From Cellulosimicrobium cellulans (GTDB taxonomy: Bacteria; Actinomycetota; Actinomycetes; Actinomycetales; Cellulomonadaceae), in contig NZ_JAFGYF010000002.1 of NCBI RefSeq assembly GCF_016921195.1, forward strand, positions 496,001-560,000: a stretch of 64,000 nucleotides of DNA. The letters are read 5' to 3'. Position 1 is the stretch's first letter, and the number at the start of each line of letters is the position of its first letter. Position numbers and translations under genes: made by a program. Shown one piece after another: positions 60,823 through 64,000 of the stretch. A model generated the notes under the pieces. That model did not search any database, was not told where the DNA came from, and worked only from the letters and a program-made list of their open reading frames with translations.

Positions 60823-61506
60823 ATGACCGTGCGCCACGTCCTGTTCGACGCCGACGGCGTGCTCCAGCACCTCCCCGACGGCTGGTACGCGGCGGTCGAG
60901 CGCTTCCTCGGCGACCGGACCCGGGAGTTCCTGCTCGAGACCTGGAGCGAGGAGCTGCCCATGCTCGTGGGCGACGGCGACTACCTTCCGGTGCTCGCCG
61001 CCGGCCTGGAGCGTTACGGCGTGGCGGAGCCGGCGGAGGACGTGTACCGCGCGATCTGGTTCGACGCGCTCGAGGTCGTGGACGTGTCGTTCGACCTCGT
61101 GCGGGCGCTCCGCGCGAGCGGCTACGGCGTGCACCTCGGCACCAACCAGGAGAGCCGGCGCGTGCCGTTCATGCGCCGGACGCTCGGCTACGACGCCGAG
61201 TTCGACACGAGCTGGTACTCGTGCGAGCTCGGGCTCGCCAAGCCGGACCCGCGGTTCTTCCTCGAGGCGGCGCGCCGGATCGGCGCGGACCCGGGCGAGG
61301 TGCTCTTCGTCGACGACACCGCGCGCAACGTCGAGGGCGCGCGCGCCGCGGGCATGGTCGGGGTGCACTGGGACGTCTCGCGCGGCCACGACGAGCTCGT
61401 GCGCGTGCTGGCGGGGCACGGCGTCGTCGTCCGCGCCGGTCAGGGCTCCGCGGGTGAGGGCGTCACGAGCGACGGCAGCCCGGGCGCGGCCGTACCCGGC
61501 CCGTAG
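60823..61506 (+). CDS. HAD-family hydrolase
   Basis: 227 residues with all HAD motifs: I LFDADGVLQHL (nucleophile Asp about residue 9), II LGTNQESRRV, III AKPDPRFFLEAARRIG and IV VLFVDDTARNVEGARAAG. Helical cap between I and II (type C1). Substrate unknown. Stands between the divergent racemase and the ATP-grasp ligase. The last 20 residues are a Gly/Ser tail. Confidence 0.92.
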   Translation: MTVRHVLFDADGVLQHLPDGWYAAVERFLGDRTREFLLETWSEELPMLVGDGDYLPVLAAGLERYGVAEPAEDVYRAIWFDALEVVDVSFDLVRALRASGYGVHLGTNQESRRVPFMRRTLGYDAEFDTSWYSCELGLAKPDPRFFLEAARRIGADPGEVLFVDDTARNVEGARAAGMVGVHWDVSRGHDELVRVLAGHGVVVRAGQGSAGEGVTSDGSPGAAVPGP

Positions 61507-61509
61507 GAT
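61504..61509 (+). promoter_or_regulatory. Possible -10 box (TAGGAT) for the ATP-grasp gene
   Basis: TAGGAT overlaps the HAD stop codon and lies 45 bases before the ligase ATG, so unlike its neighbours this transcript would have a leader of nearly 40 bases. Confidence 0.35.
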
Positions 61510-61554
61510 GGCGGACGCCCGCCGACCACACAGAGAAACGGACGACCCTCCGCG

Positions 61555-62787
61555 ATGACGTACGGCAACGCCGAGTTCCTCCCCATCGTCCTGGGGACCA
61601 ACCTCAACACCTACAACATCGCGAGGTCGTTGCACGAGGCGTACGGCGTCCGCACGCTGGCCCTGGGCCGCTTCCCCCTGCGGGAGACGGCGGACTCCCG
61701 CATCGTCGACGTCCGCACCTACCGCGACTTCGACGACCCGGAGCGCATCGTCGCGGTCCTGCGCGAGCTGGCCCAGGAGTTCCCGGGCCGCAAGCGCCTG
61801 CTCATCGCGAACATCGAGTTCTACACGAACGTCGTGATCGCGCACCGCGCCGAGCTCGAGGACCTCTACGTCATCCCGCTCGTCGGCCAGGAGCTGGCCG
61901 CGCGCCTCATGAACAAGACCGACTTCTACCGCACGTGCGCGGAGCTGGGCGTGCCGCACCCGGAGACGGTGATCGCGACGGCGGCGGACGTCGACGCGCC
62001 GGGATTCGGCGAGGACCTGCCGTTCCCGTACCCCCTCATCCTCAAGCCGTCGGACACCGACACCTACCCGCGCCTGCAGTTCGAGGGCAAGAAGAAGGTC
62101 TACCTCGTCCAGGACGCGGCCGAGCTGCGCGACGTCGCGCGCCGCATCTACGCCGCGGGCTACACCGACGACCTCATCGTGCAGGAGTACCTCGCGGGCG
62201 ACGAGTCGGTCATGCGCGTGGTCAACACGTACTCCGACCGGCACGGCCGGCTGCGGTTCCTGTCCGCCGCGCAGATCGTGCTCGGCGAGTACGACCCGAA
62301 GCTCGTGGGCAACTACAACGCCGTCGTGACGATGAAGGACGACAGGCTCACCGAATCGATCCGGCACCTGCTCGACAGCCTCGGCTACGTGGGCGCCGCG
62401 AACCTCGACGTCATGTACGACCGCCGCACCGGCACGAGCAAGATCCTCGAGGTCAACCTGCGCCAGGGCGCGGCGAGCTTCTACACGATGGCCGCCGGCG
62501 GGAACCTCGCGCGCTGCTACGTCGAGGACCTGGTGCACGGGCGCGAGCTGCCCGAGCAGGTCACGTCCGAGGCGCGCCTGTGGGTCAACGTGCCCTACCC
62601 GGTCGTCCGCGCGCTCGTGCCGGTCTCGCTGCGCCACCGCGTGAAGAAGGCCCGCAAGCACGGTGTGTGGCACACGTTGCGCTACGCGCCCGACATGAGC
62701 CTGCGCCGCCGGGTCGACGTGTGGCGCGTCGACCTGCGCCACACGCTCGACTACGTGAAGTTCGCGCGCTCGCGCCCGTCGGCGTGA
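61555..62787 (+). CDS. ATP-grasp carboxylate--amine ligase (D-aspartate ligase candidate)
   Basis: 410 residues: FLPIVLGTNLNTYNIARSLH at the N-terminus, LIANIEFYTNVVIAHRAELE, NKTDFYRTCAELGVPHPETV, ATP-grasp core PYPLILKPSDTDTYPRLQFE, DDLIVQEYLAGDESVMRVVN, and metal-binding ILEVNLRQGAASFY. The length and organisation resemble ligases that add D-Asp to the peptidoglycan stem (Enterococcus Aslfm), whose gene sits beside an aspartate racemase gene as here. Substrate is inferred, not proven. Confidence 0.82.
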   Translation: MTYGNAEFLPIVLGTNLNTYNIARSLHEAYGVRTLALGRFPLRETADSRIVDVRTYRDFDDPERIVAVLRELAQEFPGRKRLLIANIEFYTNVVIAHRAELEDLYVIPLVGQELAARLMNKTDFYRTCAELGVPHPETVIATAADVDAPGFGEDLPFPYPLILKPSDTDTYPRLQFEGKKKVYLVQDAAELRDVARRIYAAGYTDDLIVQEYLAGDESVMRVVNTYSDRHGRLRFLSAAQIVLGEYDPKLVGNYNAVVTMKDDRLTESIRHLLDSLGYVGAANLDVMYDRRTGTSKILEVNLRQGAASFYTMAAGGNLARCYVEDLVHGRELPEQVTSEARLWVNVPYPVVRALVPVSLRHRVKKARKHGVWHTLRYAPDMSLRRRVDVWRVDLRHTLDYVKFARSRPSA

Positions 62788-62795
62788 GCGCTCGT

Positions 62796-62827
62796 CGGTC
62801 CGGGCGGCTCTTCGCCCGCCCGGACCG
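62796..62827. terminator. Bidirectional terminator
   Basis: CGGTCCGGGCGG and CCGCCCGGACCG form a perfect 12-bp stem with an 8-base loop in the gap between convergent genes. The stem ends 6 bases before the stop of the minus-strand gene. Confidence 0.75.
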
Positions 62828-62833
62828 GCTCAC

Positions 62834-64000
62834 TCAACCGGCGAGCCGTGACCGTACCGCCTCGACGATCCGGCGCGCCGTCGCGACCCCGACCGTGGTC
62901 GGCAGGTTGACGACGCGCGCCACGAGGTCCTCGGTCGTCGCGAGCGCCGGGTCTCCGGGCGTGTACCCGTACACGGCCGGGTCGTCCGGGCCGGGGAACA
63001 GCGCGGGGCGGTACCACTTGCCGACGTAGAAACCGGCGGCGGTGAGCTCCCGCACGAGCCGGTCGGCGGTCGGCGCGTCGGGCGCGAAGAAGGGGAACCG
63101 GACCAGCGGCGCGCGCTCGCCGATACCCGCCGGCACCTCGACGACGTCGGACAGCCCGCGCACGTACTCCGCGACGGTGTCGGCGCGGCGCGCCTCGACG
63201 TCGCCGCTCGACCGCAGCGCGTCGACCATCCGGCCGGTGACCCACGACGACGGCCGCTGCGGCGGGTGCGCCAGGCCGCCGCGGTTCTCCACGGGGGCGA
63301 TCGCCGGCTCGTACGCACCGACGGCGGTGAGCGCCCCCCGGACCTTCCCCGCCGCGCCGCCCGGGAGCCGGTTGAGCACGCGCACCTGCGTCCGGAAGCT
63401 GCGCGCGGCGAGGTCGAGCCGTGCGCCCACGACCGGCAGCGCGTCGAGGGCGGAGACGACCCGGGTCCGCAGCGCCGGGTCGAGCGCCGGGTTCACCCAG
63501 ACCGCGCCCCCGAACCGCGTGGGGAGCATCTTCTCGACGCCGAACGAGTGGAACGACACGTCCGCGACGGGCGACCCGTCGGCATCGCGCGCGAGGCGCG
63601 TGACGCAGTGCGCGCTGTCCTCGACGAGCAGGGCCCCGACGGAGCGCGCCGCAGCGCGCAGCCGGAGCGCGGTCGAGTCGTCGACGATGCCGAACGTGTT
63701 CTGGAGCACGACGGCGCACGTGGCCGGCCCGACGGCGAGCCGGTCGGGGTCGATCGCGACGGTCGCCGGGGACACCTCGGCGTAGACGGGCCGCAGCCCG
63801 GCGACGAGCACCGGGTCGACCGCCGTCGAGCACGTGAACGCCTGGGTGACCACGTCGCCCGCCCCGCGCGCCTCGGCGAGCGCGCGGAACACGACCTCCA
63901 TGCCGTAGCGGGCCTTGAACACGAGGAACCAGTCGGCGGGGTCGGTGCCCGTCCGGTCGGCGAGCATCCTCGTCGCGGTCGCGTCCTGGGGGTGGCGGCT
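62834..64000 (-). CDS. DegT/DnrJ/EryC1-family PLP enzyme (N-terminus beyond window)
   Basis: About 388 residues are visible and the frame stays open at base 64000, so the start is outside; an internal ATG at 63967 is possible but the family N-terminus normally extends further. WFLVFKARYGMEVVFRALAE, VVTQAFTCSTAVDPVLVAGL, VLQNTFGIVDDS, the Asp in LVEDSAHCVT that contacts the pyridine nitrogen, and the PLP-lysine region SFHSFGVEKMLPTRFGGAVW. Such enzymes aminate keto sugars; whether this one serves a surface glycan is not shown. Confidence 0.85.
   Translation of the reverse strand, partial: SRHPQDATATRMLADRTGTDPADWFLVFKARYGMEVVFRALAEARGAGDVVTQAFTCSTAVDPVLVAGLRPVYAEVSPATVAIDPDRLAVGPATCAVVLQNTFGIVDDSTALRLRAAARSVGALLVEDSAHCVTRLARDADGSPVADVSFHSFGVEKMLPTRFGGAVWVNPALDPALRTRVVSALDALPVVGARLDLAARSFRTQVRVLNRLPGGAAGKVRGALTAVGAYEPAIAPVENRGGLAHPPQRPSSWVTGRMVDALRSSGDVEARRADTVAEYVRGLSDVVEVPAGIGERAPLVRFPFFAPDAPTADRLVRELTAAGFYVGKWYRPALFPGPDDPAVYGYTPGDPALATTEDLVARVVNLPTTVGVATARRIVEAVRSRLAG

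Overview
The window is a high-GC chromosomal segment of an actinobacterium, most likely a Micrococcales member of the Cellulomonas/Cellulosimicrobium/Isoptericola kind. That placement is inferred from base composition, GTG starts, frequent ATGA/GTGA stop-start overlaps, TANNNT boxes placed 6-8 nt before start codons (leaderless transcription), phosphatidylinositol-mannoside genes and the conserved thrS-HIT-pgsA-acyltransferase-pimA-pdxS-pdxT-yebC-ruvCAB-yajC-secDF order. No 16S gene is present, so genus is not proven.

Layout. 1-16369 (almost all minus strand): core housekeeping block with protein export (secF partial, secD, yajC), Holliday-junction processing (ruvB, ruvA, ruvC), a YebC regulator, PLP synthase (pdxT, pdxS), a NUDIX hydrolase, PIM lipid synthesis (pimA, acyltransferase, PIP synthase), a HIT protein and threonyl-tRNA synthetase. 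16530-18455 (plus): a tightly overlapping three-gene unit of HTH regulator, ImmA/IrrE-like metalloprotease and 7-TM membrane protein, the best candidate for an uncharacterised system. 18549-22125 (minus): ABC-2 exporter with fused tandem ATPase and TetR regulator.

22237-42403: a large exopolysaccharide locus. It combines precursor genes (UDP-glucose dehydrogenase, GDP-mannose dehydratase, GDP-fucose synthase), an initiating sugar transferase, several glycosyltransferases, an acetyltransferase, a pyruvyltransferase-like enzyme, a flippase-like protein, a polymerase-like protein, a Wzz-fused tyrosine autokinase and the cognate low-molecular-weight tyrosine phosphatase. Together these suggest a fucose/glucuronate/pyruvate/acetate polymer resembling colanic acid, exported by a Wzx/Wzy route. 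A sortase-type LAETG surface protein and a DUF4012 protein sit in the locus.

42404-47763: orphan IclR-type HTH, tRNA-Val(CAC), pabC-pabB, a duplicated tRNA triplet (Gly-Cys-Val twice) and small conserved genes. 48152-49230: a decayed IS110-family element whose noncoding side carries a hairpin resembling a bridge-RNA guide loop. 49274-57373: glycogen-to-trehalose operon (glgX-treY-treZ) followed by PPK2. 57417-64000: ZapE ATPase, RibD-like reductase, a small alpha/beta protein, Asp/Glu racemase, HAD hydrolase, ATP-grasp ligase (the racemase and ligase suggest D-Asp for the peptidoglycan bridge) and a partial DegT-family enzyme.
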